Part shown: positions 8,195-16,923 of the stretch, in pieces
Layout: each line of letters starts with the position of its first letter
Position numbering within the stretch: position 1 is the stretch's first letter
Source of the DNA: Aurantiacibacter xanthus
GTDB lineage: Bacteria; Pseudomonadota; Alphaproteobacteria; Sphingomonadales; Sphingomonadaceae
DNA length: 64,000 bases
Assembly: GCF_003584015.1 (NCBI RefSeq)
Contig: NZ_QXFM01000139.1
Location: forward strand, 72,146 to 136,145
Reading direction: 5' to 3'
The notes under the pieces: generated by a model
Database searches by the model: none
The model's input: the letters and a program-made list of their open reading frames with translations, nothing else
Told to the model about the DNA's origin: nothing
Made by a program: the position numbers and the translations under genes

Positions 8195-9247
8195 TCAGGT
8201 CCGTTCCAGACCCAGCAGCTGCGCCGCGTTGAGGCCAAGGATCCTCGCCCGATCCTCCTCGCTCAAGCGCTCGTGGAAGCCGAGCGGATCGGGCTCCGAC
8301 ATATCGAACGGATAGTCGCTGCCAAGGCAGAGCCTGTCGGCGCCATGCGTGCGGACGAGGCTGTCGAGCTGGTCCTTGTCGAACACCAAGGTATCGAACC
8401 ACAACTTGCGCAGGTAGCTCGATGGCTGATGCCGGCAATGTTCCGAGCAGTCGGCGCGGGCACGCCAGCCGTGGTCCATGCGGCCCCAGTAGCCCGGAAT
8501 ATACCCCCCGCCATGGGCAACGCACAGCTTGAGGCCGGGGTAGGCATCGAGCACGCCGCCGAAGATCAGGTGCCCCACAGCGAGCGTCGATTCGAGCGGA
8601 TTGCCGATCAGGTTGTTGAAGTAGTATTCGCTCATCCGGCTGGCGTGGGTGAAGCCGAGCGGGTGCAGGAACACCAGCACGCCCAGCTCCTCGGCGGCAG
8701 CCCAGAACGGGCGGAACTCCGGCGCATGCAGATCGACGCCGTTGACGTTCGAGCTGATCTCGATGCCGCGCAGATCAAGCTCCTTCACGCAGCGCCGCAT
8801 CTCTTCCACGGCGAGGGCGGGGTTCTGCAACGGCACGGTGCCCATGCCCACCAGCCGGTCGGGGTGCTGCGCCACGGCCTCGGCCATGCCATCGTTCACC
8901 GCACGCGCCGCCGCGCGCCCGGTGTCGGCATCGGTGAAGTAAAAATACTGGCCGGGGCTTGGTGAGATCGCCTGCACGTCGATCCCCAGCCGGTCCATAT
9001 CGGCCAGCCGGGTATCCAGCGTATTGAGGGTCCGGCCCATGGCAGCGAACTGCGCGCGGTTGACCTCCGCCGTCTTCGCGCTGGTAAAGTCGTTGATGCC
9101 GGGCGGCGGCCCAGGATAGCTGGCCTGCACGATAGCATCGGCGGCGGGAATGCCGAGGTGGCAATGGATGTCCACCACCAGATGCTTGCCGCAGGCCGAG
9201 ACCGGGATCGGCTGGCGCTCGGCACAGGTGAAGAGTTCTGCGGTCAT
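8195..9247 (-). CDS. Amidohydrolase-2 family protein (ACMSD-like decarboxylase/hydrolase)
   Basis: A 350-residue TIM-barrel metal enzyme. The metal motif VDIHCHLG (about residues 25-32) is near the N-terminus; later ligands are FLHPLG, VAHGGG and the LGSDYPFDM aspartate near the C-terminus. This pattern is shared by aminocarboxymuconate-semialdehyde decarboxylase, resorcylate and 5-carboxyvanillate decarboxylases and related ring-acid enzymes, so decarboxylation or hydration of an aromatic-derived acid is likely. An AAGGAG site supports the start. It follows the MBL-fold gene at 9341 in the same direction. Substrate unknown. Confidence 0.85.
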   Translation of the reverse strand: MTAELFTCAERQPIPVSACGKHLVVDIHCHLGIPAADAIVQASYPGPPPGINDFTSAKTAEVNRAQFAAMGRTLNTLDTRLADMDRLGIDVQAISPSPGQYFYFTDADTGRAAARAVNDGMAEAVAQHPDRLVGMGTVPLQNPALAVEEMRRCVKELDLRGIEISSNVNGVDLHAPEFRPFWAAAEELGVLVFLHPLGFTHASRMSEYYFNNLIGNPLESTLAVGHLIFGGVLDAYPGLKLCVAHGGGYIPGYWGRMDHGWRARADCSEHCRHQPSSYLRKLWFDTLVFDKDQLDSLVRTHGADRLCLGSDYPFDMSEPDPLGFHERLSEEDRARILGLNAAQLLGLERT

Positions 9248-9340
9248 GGAAGGCTCCTTGCGGGAAAGAGGGGGCCGCTACACTCGCCGAAGCCAGTGGG
9301 AACGCAGCTGCGGCGCGCCGGGTGGTGCGTGGCGGTCAGG

Positions 9341-10321
9341 TCAATGGACATGGTTGCACCCGCCCCCGGCACATTCCTTGCGGTAATGCAGCATCTCGGC
9401 AAACAGCGCGGGCGGCGTGGCGGTGGCCAGATCCGGGTTCCATTCCTTGTACAGCGAATAGACGTTCACCACGATCCGCTCGGGATCGGTCCAGTGCGCA
9501 TATTCCTTCAGCGGGATGTCGCGCGCGGCCTCCTGCCACGGCATGCCCGCCTCGAACCGGCCACGGGCCTGTGCCACGAGATGCTCGAAATACTCGCGCA
9601 TCCGCACCACGCCTTCGACCCCGCAGATCGGGCCGTGGCCGGGCACCACCACCTCGGGAGCCAGCTCCTCGATGAAGCGGCAGGCGGCGATCCAGCGGCT
9701 CATCGGCCCGGCCCAGAGCACCGGATGGCCTTCGTTGAACAGCAGATCGCCCGTGAACACCACCTTGTCGTCGGGCACCCAGGCGATGGTGTCCGAGAGC
9801 GTATGCGCAGGCCCGAGATCGACCAGTTCCACCCGTTTATCGCCCACCGTAAGCAACAGCCTGTCGTCGAAGGTGCGGGTGGGCAATGTCAGTTCGTCGA
9901 CCCCGCTGAAATCGAACTGGCGGCCCATCGTCTCGAACAGAAACTCGCCCGCCTCTCCCCACTCCTGCCAGGTGGCAGACAGGGTCGCGAGCGCCCGCGG
10001 ATCGAAGTGCGCCATCTCCGCGCGCATGGCGCGGGTGCCGATGATCTCGGCTCCCTCCACCACGCCATTGCCGAAGAAGTGATCGGGGTTGGCATGGGTG
10101 TTGACCAGCAGATCGACCTTCTCGCCCCCTTCGACCCGCGCAAAATCGTCGAGCATGGCGCGGGTCAACGGCACGCTCATCAGCGTGTCGATCAGCAGTG
10201 TTTGCCCGCGCGACGTAACCAGACCCGCGTTCGACCAGCCCCAGGTGCCGTCGGGCTGAACGTAGCCATAAAGCCCGTTGCCGATGTCGTGCACACCCTG
10301 GCGAAATTCCCAGTTACGCAA
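9341..10321 (-). CDS. MBL-fold metallo-hydrolase with altered metal motif and Cys/His tail
   Basis: A 326-residue metallo-beta-lactamase-fold protein. The core is recognisable: THANPDHFFGN in place of the usual HxHxDH, AHTLSD, the FTGDLLF aspartate and VVPGHGP. The second histidine of HxHxDH is asparagine, which would alter zinc site 1. The C-terminus ends CAGGGCNHVH, a possible extra metal-binding tail. The start is a TTG at 10321 with GGGAG 7 bases upstream; no ATG fits. It is divergent from the TetR gene at 10433 and followed by the amidohydrolase gene. Reaction unknown. Confidence 0.85.
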   Translation of the reverse strand: MRNWEFRQGVHDIGNGLYGYVQPDGTWGWSNAGLVTSRGQTLLIDTLMSVPLTRAMLDDFARVEGGEKVDLLVNTHANPDHFFGNGVVEGAEIIGTRAMRAEMAHFDPRALATLSATWQEWGEAGEFLFETMGRQFDFSGVDELTLPTRTFDDRLLLTVGDKRVELVDLGPAHTLSDTIAWVPDDKVVFTGDLLFNEGHPVLWAGPMSRWIAACRFIEELAPEVVVPGHGPICGVEGVVRMREYFEHLVAQARGRFEAGMPWQEAARDIPLKEYAHWTDPERIVVNVYSLYKEWNPDLATATPPALFAEMLHYRKECAGGGCNHVH

Positions 10322-10432
10322 ACTCGCTCTCCCAGTTTCGCCGGAAGCCTATTGGCCGAATTCCTGACGACAAGAATTAAATTTCACGCCGCGGCCTTGT
10401 GCTGCAGCAATGCTTGCGCCAGCAGAGGGCCG

Positions 10433-11083
10433 ATGAGCGAGAAAGCCTCTGCCAAACGCAGTAAGGGACGGCCCGATGCCGCGAGTGCGGGTGTCGGACG
10501 GGAAGCCCTGATCGCGGCCACCCGCCAGCTGTTGCAGGAACTGCCCCCTCAGCAGGTTACGGCCAGCGCCATAGCGCGCCGCGCCGGAGGCGATCCGGCA
10601 CTGGTCCGCTACTACTTCGGCAATCGCGGCAAGCTGCTGCTGGAAGTGGCGCAGCAGATCGGCGAGGAAGGCCATGCCCCGCCGCCCGAAGACGGTGACG
10701 CGCAGCAGCTGCTGGCCGATTTCATACACGCCACCTTTCGTTTCACCCGCTCGGCCAAGAACATGCAGCGCCTGATGCTCGACGAGCTGGACAGCACCAG
10801 TTCGCCCGAGATGCGGCAGAGCGTTCGCAAGTGGAACCAGATCCCGGTCGATAACTATGCCCGCATCAAGGAGCTCGACGAGGCCGGCGAGCTGACCGAT
10901 TTCGATCCGCTGTTCCTGCATCTGGCGGTCGTGGGGATCAGCGACTTCTTCGTCACCGGCGGCCCCTTGCTGAAACTGCTGCTGCCCGAAGGCAGCGACA
11001 TGGACGAACTGGCCCGACGCTACGAGGACTTTGTCGAGCGGCTGCTGATCGACGGCTTGCGCAAGCGCCCCGCGGCTGACTGA
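10433..11083 (+). CDS. TetR/AcrR family transcriptional regulator
   Basis: A 216-residue regulator. After a basic N-terminus (KASAKRSKGRPD) comes the helix-turn-helix (ALIAATRQLLQELPPQQVTASAIARRAG through DPALVRYYFGNRGKLLLEVAQQI), then a helical ligand domain. The start at 10433 is set by GAGGG upstream; the reading frame stays open for about 425 codons further 5', but that part is antisense shadow of the MBL-fold gene. It is divergent from the MBL-fold gene and convergent with the FAH gene, so it may control the catabolic genes on either side. Confidence 0.9.
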   Translation: MSEKASAKRSKGRPDAASAGVGREALIAATRQLLQELPPQQVTASAIARRAGGDPALVRYYFGNRGKLLLEVAQQIGEEGHAPPPEDGDAQQLLADFIHATFRFTRSAKNMQRLMLDELDSTSSPEMRQSVRKWNQIPVDNYARIKELDEAGELTDFDPLFLHLAVVGISDFFVTGGPLLKLLLPEGSDMDELARRYEDFVERLLIDGLRKRPAAD

Positions 11084-11103
11084 TCCCGCCCCGGCCACGC
11101 TGG

Positions 11104-12054
11104 TCAGGCTTCCGCCACGCAAGCGTTACGCTGCGTGCCGAGCCCGGTGATCGTGCCCTCCATCATGTCGCCATCGCGCAGGAACACACCGAAGGCCGCC
11201 CCATTGCCATAGGGCGATCCGGTGCAGATCACGTCCCCCGGTTGCAGCACGGTGATCTGCGACAGGAAAGCCACCTGCCGCTCGATCGAGGTCATCATGT
11301 CGCCGGTGCTTTCATCCTGATAGACCTTGCCGTTGACCGACAGGCGGATGGTCAGGTCGTAGGGATCGGGCACCTGCTCCTTCGGCACGATCATCGGGCC
11401 GAAGGGCAGGAAGGTGGGGAAGCACTTGCCCGCCAGCCAGTCAGCCCCGATGGCTGAGCCGTCGCGTCTGAACACCAGATCGCGCGCGGTCACATCGTTC
11501 ACCACGGCAAAGCCGGCCACATGCTCCATCGCCTGTTCCGGGCTGACGCGGTGCGCCCGCTTGCCGATGACCACGCCCAGTTCCAGCTCCCAGTCGGGCT
11601 TGGCGACGTTGCGCGGCAGCACCACCGTATCGCGCGGCCCGATCGCGCAGGAGGGCAGCTTCACGAAACAGAACGGCGGCAGGCTGGCGCGCTCGTCCAT
11701 CATCGCCTCGGCCTTGGCGCGGCGGTCTTCCTCGTTTTGCTGCTCGTGTTCGGCCGTGCGCATCGAGCCGTCCCCCATGATGAGGCCGACCACATGCTTC
11801 TTGTAGTTCGCGCCGGTGCAGAAGATCTGGCCGGGCCGGTATGGCAGCTCGACCTGCGCAGAGGCAAAGTCGGCGGCGGCGGCGGCAAAGGCATTCTCAT
11901 CGGCGGCCCATTGGCCAAGCCGCGGGGCCACCTCCACCCAGTCTTCGAGCAGGGCAATGAGTGGGCGCGTCTCGCCCCAGTGCGCCAGCGGCACGTAGCG
12001 GTCGCCGCGCACCAGCACCCCGGCGCCATCGACGGTAGCCAGTCCCCAGTGCAT
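11104..12054 (-). CDS. Fumarylacetoacetate hydrolase family protein
   Basis: A 316-residue FAH-fold enzyme, which hydrolyses C-C bonds of beta-diketo acids or decarboxylates/hydrates ring-fission products. The metal site is visible: FCTGANYKKHV at the start of the domain, WELELGVVIGKR (the E-x-E pair) and VVNDVTARD (Asp), followed by GDVICTGSPYGNG. It overlaps the monooxygenase gene by one base (TGATG), so the two are translationally coupled and probably act in sequence: ring hydroxylation, then hydrolysis of a fission product. No ring-cleaving dioxygenase lies next to them. Confidence 0.9.
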   Translation of the reverse strand: MHWGLATVDGAGVLVRGDRYVPLAHWGETRPLIALLEDWVEVAPRLGQWAADENAFAAAAADFASAQVELPYRPGQIFCTGANYKKHVVGLIMGDGSMRTAEHEQQNEEDRRAKAEAMMDERASLPPFCFVKLPSCAIGPRDTVVLPRNVAKPDWELELGVVIGKRAHRVSPEQAMEHVAGFAVVNDVTARDLVFRRDGSAIGADWLAGKCFPTFLPFGPMIVPKEQVPDPYDLTIRLSVNGKVYQDESTGDMMTSIERQVAFLSQITVLQPGDVICTGSPYGNGAAFGVFLRDGDMMEGTITGLGTQRNACVAEA

Positions 12055-13172
12055 CAGAACGCCTCCCGCAGCTTCTGCATGGTGCCGCCGAGCATGGCGT
12101 TGGCATCCATCTGGTTGCCCCCGGCCATTTCGATTTCGCCGATGCGAACCGAGTTTTCGACGATCAGCCGCGCCCGCTCGAACCGACGTTCGGCAAAAGC
12201 CGTCAGCGCCGTCTCGACCTCATCAGCGCGGGCGATTTCCTCGGCCAGCGCAAGCCCGTCCTCGGTCGCGGCACCGGCTCCGCTGGCCATATGCGGCGTG
12301 GTCGCGTGTACGGCATCGCCGATCAGCACCACCCGCCCCTTGTGCCATGGCCTGGGCAATAGCAGCCACTCCAGCGGCCGGTAATTGACGAGCGATTGCG
12401 GTCCCAGATTATCGCGGATGGCGGCGATGGCACCGCCGAAAGGCTCCAGCAATTGCGCCACATGGGGGAGCATGTCGGCTTCGTCGTACCACGGATTGTC
12501 GGGTACGTTTTCGAGGATGAAAGCATAGAGCTTGTCGTGCGAAATCGGGTTGAGCCCCAACTTGACCGGCCCGCCGATCCAGATCTCTGCCCGGTCGAGG
12601 TCATTCGGCCGATCGGCCACGATCCGCCAGCAGCCCTGCCCGGTGAACCGTGGCGGGGCGATGTCGGGGAACAGCAGCTTGCGGCTGGCAGAAAAAATCC
12701 CGTCCGCCGCCACCACCAGTTCGACCTGCCGCGTCGAACCGTCGGACAGGCGGACCTCCACGCAGTCACCCATCTCGTCATAAGCCGCGGGCGAAACGCC
12801 GAGCGTTATCGTCACGCCCGCCTCGCGCACATGCCGCTGCATGATCGCGTGCAACGCCGGACGCATGATCCCGCCGCTGCAATCGATCGGGGCAGGCGCT
12901 GCCGGTGGCGGCGGGCTCTCCATCACCACGCTGCCATCGGGAGCCCGCAGCCGGATGCCCGACCCGACGAAACCTTCGCGGCGCACCTCGTCGAGAATGC
13001 CCAGCTGCTCGAACGCCCGCAGCGACATGCCGGTGACGCTGATGCCCGCCCCATAGGCGCGCCATTCGGGATCGATGTCGATAAGCTCGACGGCCACCCC
13101 CAGACGGGCGAGCGCGATTGCCGCGCTCATCCCGCCCACTCCGCCACCGACGATCAGGGCATTTTCAATCAT
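12054..13172 (-). CDS. FAD-dependent aromatic monooxygenase (flavoprotein hydroxylase)
   Basis: A 372-residue single-component group A hydroxylase. The Rossmann motif is LIVGGGVGGMSAAIALARLG at the N-terminus, the DG motif is VVAADGIFSASRKL and the GD motif is VVLIGDAVHATTPHMASGAG. This set is typical of salicylate-hydroxylase-like enzymes that use NAD(P)H and O2 to hydroxylate, often decarboxylatively, an aromatic acid. It is the first gene of a coupled pair with the FAH protein and lies 90 bases from the end of the TonB receptor gene, all leftward. No convincing Shine-Dalgarno precedes the ATG. Confidence 0.9.
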   Translation of the reverse strand: MIENALIVGGGVGGMSAAIALARLGVAVELIDIDPEWRAYGAGISVTGMSLRAFEQLGILDEVRREGFVGSGIRLRAPDGSVVMESPPPPAAPAPIDCSGGIMRPALHAIMQRHVREAGVTITLGVSPAAYDEMGDCVEVRLSDGSTRQVELVVAADGIFSASRKLLFPDIAPPRFTGQGCWRIVADRPNDLDRAEIWIGGPVKLGLNPISHDKLYAFILENVPDNPWYDEADMLPHVAQLLEPFGGAIAAIRDNLGPQSLVNYRPLEWLLLPRPWHKGRVVLIGDAVHATTPHMASGAGAATEDGLALAEEIARADEVETALTAFAERRFERARLIVENSVRIGEIEMAGGNQMDANAMLGGTMQKLREAF

Positions 13173-13214
13173 CTACTTGCTGCTTTCTGTTGGGCTGGAG
13201 CTTGGTGGCACGGT

Positions 13215-13244
13215 GCCGATGCCGATGCCGATGCCGATGCCGGT
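13215..13244. repeat. Short tandem repeat, GCCGAT x4 plus a degenerate copy
   Basis: Four exact copies of the hexamer GCCGAT (13215-13238) and one variant (GCCGGT) lie 43 to 72 bases upstream of the monooxygenase start, between that gene and the TonB receptor gene. Confidence 0.85.
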
Positions 13245-13262
13245 GACGATCCCGTTCACGCC

Positions 13263-15698
13263 TCAGAAGCTCCCGCCCAGCCGCACGCCGTAGGTGCGCG
13301 GCTGCTCGGCATTGGCGACAAACAAGCCTGCCGAATTGACCGTGGCATCGACCAGCCGCTGGTTGTCCTCGATGTTGTTGACGTAAAACGTCAGGAACAG
13401 CGTGTCTTCCGGGTTCGAGAAGGTGATCGAGGCATTGCTGACAAAGGCACTGGGCGAACGCAGATAGGGCAGATAGTCCGCCGATGAGTAGCTGGCGCCG
13501 CGATAGCGGGTGCCCGCCTGCAACCGCATGTCGAAGCCATCGAATTCGATCACGTGCTGTGCATCGAGGTTGAACGACCAGCGCGGCGAGTTGAACGCCT
13601 CATTGCCCGAACAATCGACCGCGAACACGTTGACCGTGCCGCCGGGCGTCGCCTGCGTGGTCGGGGTGAAAGGGCAACTGGTGTTCGGCGGCAGACCCTG
13701 ATCCGGTGCATAGTAGACGAAGCTGTCGTAGTTCGTATCGAGGAACTGAACATTCGCCCCCAACGTGGTGTGCCGCGTGGGCATCACCTGAAGATCGAGG
13801 TCGACCCCCATGATGGTGCTGTCACCGATATTGCGGGTGAGGAACACCGTCGAGGGCGGCGTGCCGAGGTCGTAGCCGAACTGGCTGAACTGCTGGCCTT
13901 TATAGTCCCAGATGAAGCCCTCGATGTTGAGCTGCACCCGGTTGTCGGCAAAGCGGTTCTTGCTGCCGATGGTCCAGGCGCGGATCGATTCCGGGTCGTA
14001 GCTCGACAGGCCCTTCGCAAACGAGAAGCCCCCCGCGTGATAACCGGTTTCCATGCTGGCATAGATCATGTTGGTGGGCGTGAAATCGTACTGCGCCGCC
14101 AGCCGGTAGGTGAACTTGTTGTTGCGCAGCGAGGAATCGATGACGATCGGCGAATTGAGCACGAACGGCGCGGTCTGCGAGCCTCCTGCCTGCGGTGGCA
14201 GGGCGAACAGCGGCACGTTCGTCAGCGGGATGCCTGCATCGGCGTAAAACGCCCGCAGCGCGGCCGCGTTGTCGACCCGCGGTGCGAACGGCAGCGTGGG
14301 GCAGATATCCTGCGGCGGCGCAGGGTTGCCGCAGAACACGATGTAGACGTCCGACACGCCGTCAAACGACTTGCGATCCGAGGTGTAACGCCCTGCCGCT
14401 GTCAGGCGAAGGTTCTCCACCGGCTCGAAAGTGACCATGCCGAACCCGGCCCAGCTTTCGGTGCTGGTCGAGAAGTTCTGGAACGGCACCAGCGTGTGCT
14501 GGTTATAGCGCGCGGTGGCGTCGATATCCTCCTTGTAATAGATGCCGCCGAGCAGATAGTCGAACCTGTCGCCGACATGCCCGGCCCAGCGCACTTCGAG
14601 GCTGGTCTGCCGGTCTTCTTCCTGCGACGCAGCTTCGCGGAAGATCCCGGCAAAGACATAGTCCAGGCTGGCTTCGCGATAGGCCGGTTGCACCGTCAGC
14701 GTGCCGGCCTCGGTCACGACATTCAGCTCGGCGGAGATCCCCCAGAAGTCGTTATCGTTGTACGGCTGACTGTCGCCCACCGCACCGGCGCGACCGGTCT
14801 GGGCGATGAAACGCGAAGCCAGCAGTGCCTGCGATGCCGGATCGAGCACGCCCTGCTGCGGATCGAAGCCGCTGGGGACGAACTCGTAACCGGCAAAGCC
14901 GGTCGGCCCGAACCTGGGGTTCACCGCGCCGAGGTAGAAGCCGCTCGCGCTGGCTCCGCCCTGATGCGAGAAATCCCCCGCCACCCGCAGATCGACGTTG
15001 TGGGCGAGCTCGGCCAGAACCTGCAGGCGGCCCGCATATTCGCTTTGCCGCCCCGTGTTATCCGACATGAAGGCATCGCGGCGCGCGATGGAACCCGCGG
15101 CGCGAACGGCGACGGTATCGCTCACCGGCATATTGACCGCAGCCTGCCCGGTCAGCCAGTTGAAGTTGCCATAGCCAAGCATGAAATCGACCGACTGCTT
15201 GCCCAGTTCGGGCCGGTTGGGGATCACGTTGATCGCGCCAGCCGTGGCATTGCGGCCATAAAGTGTGCCCTGCGGCCCCTTCAGCACCTCGACCCGCTGC
15301 AGATCGTAGAACACGCCCGATGTCGACGACGGACGCCCGACGTACACGCCATCGTAATTGAACGAGATCGCCGGGTCGGAATAGGCGTTGACCGTGTTGT
15401 TGCCCACACCGCGAACGAAGAAATTGGTGGTCCCGCCCGCCCCGCCGCTGGCCGACAGCGACGGCGAAATCCGCGACAGGTCTTCCGCGCGCAGCACGTT
15501 CTGCCGGGTCAGCTCTTCGGGCTGGACTACATCGATCGCCAGCGGGGTGCGCTGGCTGATCGTTTCGGAGCGCTGCGCCGTCACAATGATGTCGGTAATG
15601 CCTTGCTGTTCGGAGGGCGCGTTATCCTGCGCCAGAGCCCCGGTCGCACCCAGCACGATAGCGCCAAGCGACGTCGTCGCCTTCAAAAATACTCTCAC
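13263..15698 (-). CDS. TonB-dependent outer-membrane receptor
   Basis: An outer-membrane barrel for energised uptake, about 811 residues. A signal peptide ending in GALAQ is followed by a plug domain with DIIVTAQRSE, LSRISPSLSASGG, FVRGVGNNTVN and VEVLKGPQGTLYGRNATAGAINV, then a barrel ending in a C-terminal Phe. An ATG at 15704 touches the GGAGG sequence directly, while a GTG two codons later at 15698 has a 6-base spacer from GGAGG, so 15698 is preferred. It lies upstream of the monooxygenase and FAH genes in the same direction, which suggests uptake of their substrate; the substrate is unknown. Confidence 0.93.
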   Translation of the reverse strand: MRVFLKATTSLGAIVLGATGALAQDNAPSEQQGITDIIVTAQRSETISQRTPLAIDVVQPEELTRQNVLRAEDLSRISPSLSASGGAGGTTNFFVRGVGNNTVNAYSDPAISFNYDGVYVGRPSSTSGVFYDLQRVEVLKGPQGTLYGRNATAGAINVIPNRPELGKQSVDFMLGYGNFNWLTGQAAVNMPVSDTVAVRAAGSIARRDAFMSDNTGRQSEYAGRLQVLAELAHNVDLRVAGDFSHQGGASASGFYLGAVNPRFGPTGFAGYEFVPSGFDPQQGVLDPASQALLASRFIAQTGRAGAVGDSQPYNDNDFWGISAELNVVTEAGTLTVQPAYREASLDYVFAGIFREAASQEEDRQTSLEVRWAGHVGDRFDYLLGGIYYKEDIDATARYNQHTLVPFQNFSTSTESWAGFGMVTFEPVENLRLTAAGRYTSDRKSFDGVSDVYIVFCGNPAPPQDICPTLPFAPRVDNAAALRAFYADAGIPLTNVPLFALPPQAGGSQTAPFVLNSPIVIDSSLRNNKFTYRLAAQYDFTPTNMIYASMETGYHAGGFSFAKGLSSYDPESIRAWTIGSKNRFADNRVQLNIEGFIWDYKGQQFSQFGYDLGTPPSTVFLTRNIGDSTIMGVDLDLQVMPTRHTTLGANVQFLDTNYDSFVYYAPDQGLPPNTSCPFTPTTQATPGGTVNVFAVDCSGNEAFNSPRWSFNLDAQHVIEFDGFDMRLQAGTRYRGASYSSADYLPYLRSPSAFVSNASITFSNPEDTLFLTFYVNNIEDNQRLVDATVNSAGLFVANAEQPRTYGVRLGGSF

Positions 15699-15948
15699 CA
15701 GCATCCTCCAGTTTTTATTATATTCCGGAGCATAAGAATAATTATTCCGGCACTCAAGAATAATCTGGAAGGCAGCCCTTCGCCCCTCCCCGGAGGCGAT
15801 GCACAAGGCGCCTCGGTGGATTGGAAAGCTCAGCTACAGCGGTGGGCGGAACCCGGCGAACTCGTCGCACAGCGTTCTCGGCAAGGCTTTGTCGCAAAGG
15901 AAGAAACGGGTGCCGCCGCGAGCCTGAGCACAGCGGCACCTGGAACAG

Positions 15949-16443
15949 TCAGAAGCTCGCGCGCACTCCGAGCGCGAGATATTCCTCGCCGACATTGCCA
16001 TGAACGCGCAAGGCAGGAGCCAGCGGATAGCTGACCAGTCCATAGGGGCGCACCTTGCCACCGTCATAGCGCCCACCGGCACCGATTTCGATGCTGGCCG
16101 GGAGCGTAAAGCTGGCCTCCAGCTTGCCGTAGAGCTTGAACGAGGTATCGTCGCACTTGCGGTCGCTGGCGAAGGCGCCGCTCGTCAGATCGCGGCAGCG
16201 TGACTGGCCGTTCGAAAAGGTCTCCATCCGGTATCGATCATCATCGCCCCGGTAGATCAGCGTGCCGACCATAGGACGAAGGGCAAACCCGTAGCCGCCG
16301 ATCTGATAGCCGCCCCCGACCTCGCCTCCCCAGACGCCTTCGGACCGCGCTCCGTTCGCTTCTGCGACAACGCTTCCTGCCGAGGCAGGCGTTGCCAAGG
16401 CAAGGCCACTCACCAAGCCAACAATGCCGACAAGTCTCTTCAT
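15949..16443 (-). CDS. Secreted small beta-barrel-like protein
   Basis: A 164-residue protein with a clear signal peptide (MKRLVGIVGLVSGLALATPASA, cleavage after about residue 22). The mature part alternates short glycine-rich strands (GVWGGEVGGGYQIGGYGFALRPMVG, IEIGAGGRYDGGKVRPYGLVSYPL) and ends in LGVRASF, a C-terminal aromatic typical of outer-membrane barrels. One cysteine pair (CRDLTSG and KCDD) may form a disulfide. Function unknown. It stands alone between the TonB receptor gene and tRNA-Leu. Confidence 0.75.
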   Translation of the reverse strand: MKRLVGIVGLVSGLALATPASAGSVVAEANGARSEGVWGGEVGGGYQIGGYGFALRPMVGTLIYRGDDDRYRMETFSNGQSRCRDLTSGAFASDRKCDDTSFKLYGKLEASFTLPASIEIGAGGRYDGGKVRPYGLVSYPLAPALRVHGNVGEEYLALGVRASF

Positions 16444-16620
16444 TCTTTCGTCCTTACTCCGTTAAGAGAAAAGCCGCTAAGACCGCAGAGACACTGAAAC
16501 AAGGCCAAGGGATGCAATGGCCGAGAGCATGGAAGCGCAGTTCCATGCCGCTGGCAATGCGCCAGCCACAAGGCCATCTGTTGCGATATTTTTCTGGCCT
16601 CTCAATTATTTGAGAAGCGG

Positions 16621-16707
16621 TGGTGCCCAGAAGAGGACTCGAACCTCCACGCCCTTGCGAGCGCCGCCACCTGAAGACGGTGCGTCTACCAATTCCGCCA
16701 TCTGGGC
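16621..16707 (-). tRNA. tRNA-Leu, anticodon CAG
   Basis: An 87-base cloverleaf on the minus strand with acceptor arm GCCCAGA paired to TCTGGGC and an encoded CCA at 16621-16623. The D-loop region is TGGCGGAATTGGTAGACGC, the anticodon stem-loop is CCGTC-TTCAGGT-GGCGG with CAG as anticodon, there is a long variable arm (class II, as for leucine), and the T arm contains GGTTCGAGTCC. No integrated element is visible beside it. Confidence 0.96.
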
Positions 16708-16923
16708 ACACATCGTATGCGGATCATCGAAGGTCCGCATCGGGTAGGTCGGCGCCGATAGGCCACTGTCACCGGCCTTGTCAATTCGATTGACGCTCGC
16801 AACGTGCATTTTCTTTGCCCCACCCTCGGCCGCACCCCTATCTCGCTTGTTGCCCGCAGGGCCCTCCCTCGCCTAAAGGCTGGGCGAACAGCCTCAACCG
16901 CTTCGCGCAAAGGAACTACTCGC

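Noticed and set aside
8195..9247. A second LigI, LigJ or LigW gene
   Set aside because: It has an HxH start unlike LigW-type enzymes and lacks the specific LigI and LigJ landmark stretches, so only the family-level call is made.
9158..10432. A long plus-strand open frame upstream of the TetR regulator at 10433
   Set aside because: It is the complement of the MBL-fold gene. The regulator begins at 10433, where a ribosome site and the domain start agree.
13215..13244. GCCGAT repeats considered as a CRISPR-like array
   Set aside because: The unit is a 6-base simple repeat without spacers. No CRISPR array or cas gene is visible in the window.
16621..16923. tRNA-Leu considered as an island attachment site
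   Set aside because: No integrase, no duplicated 3' tRNA end and no shift in composition are seen on either side.
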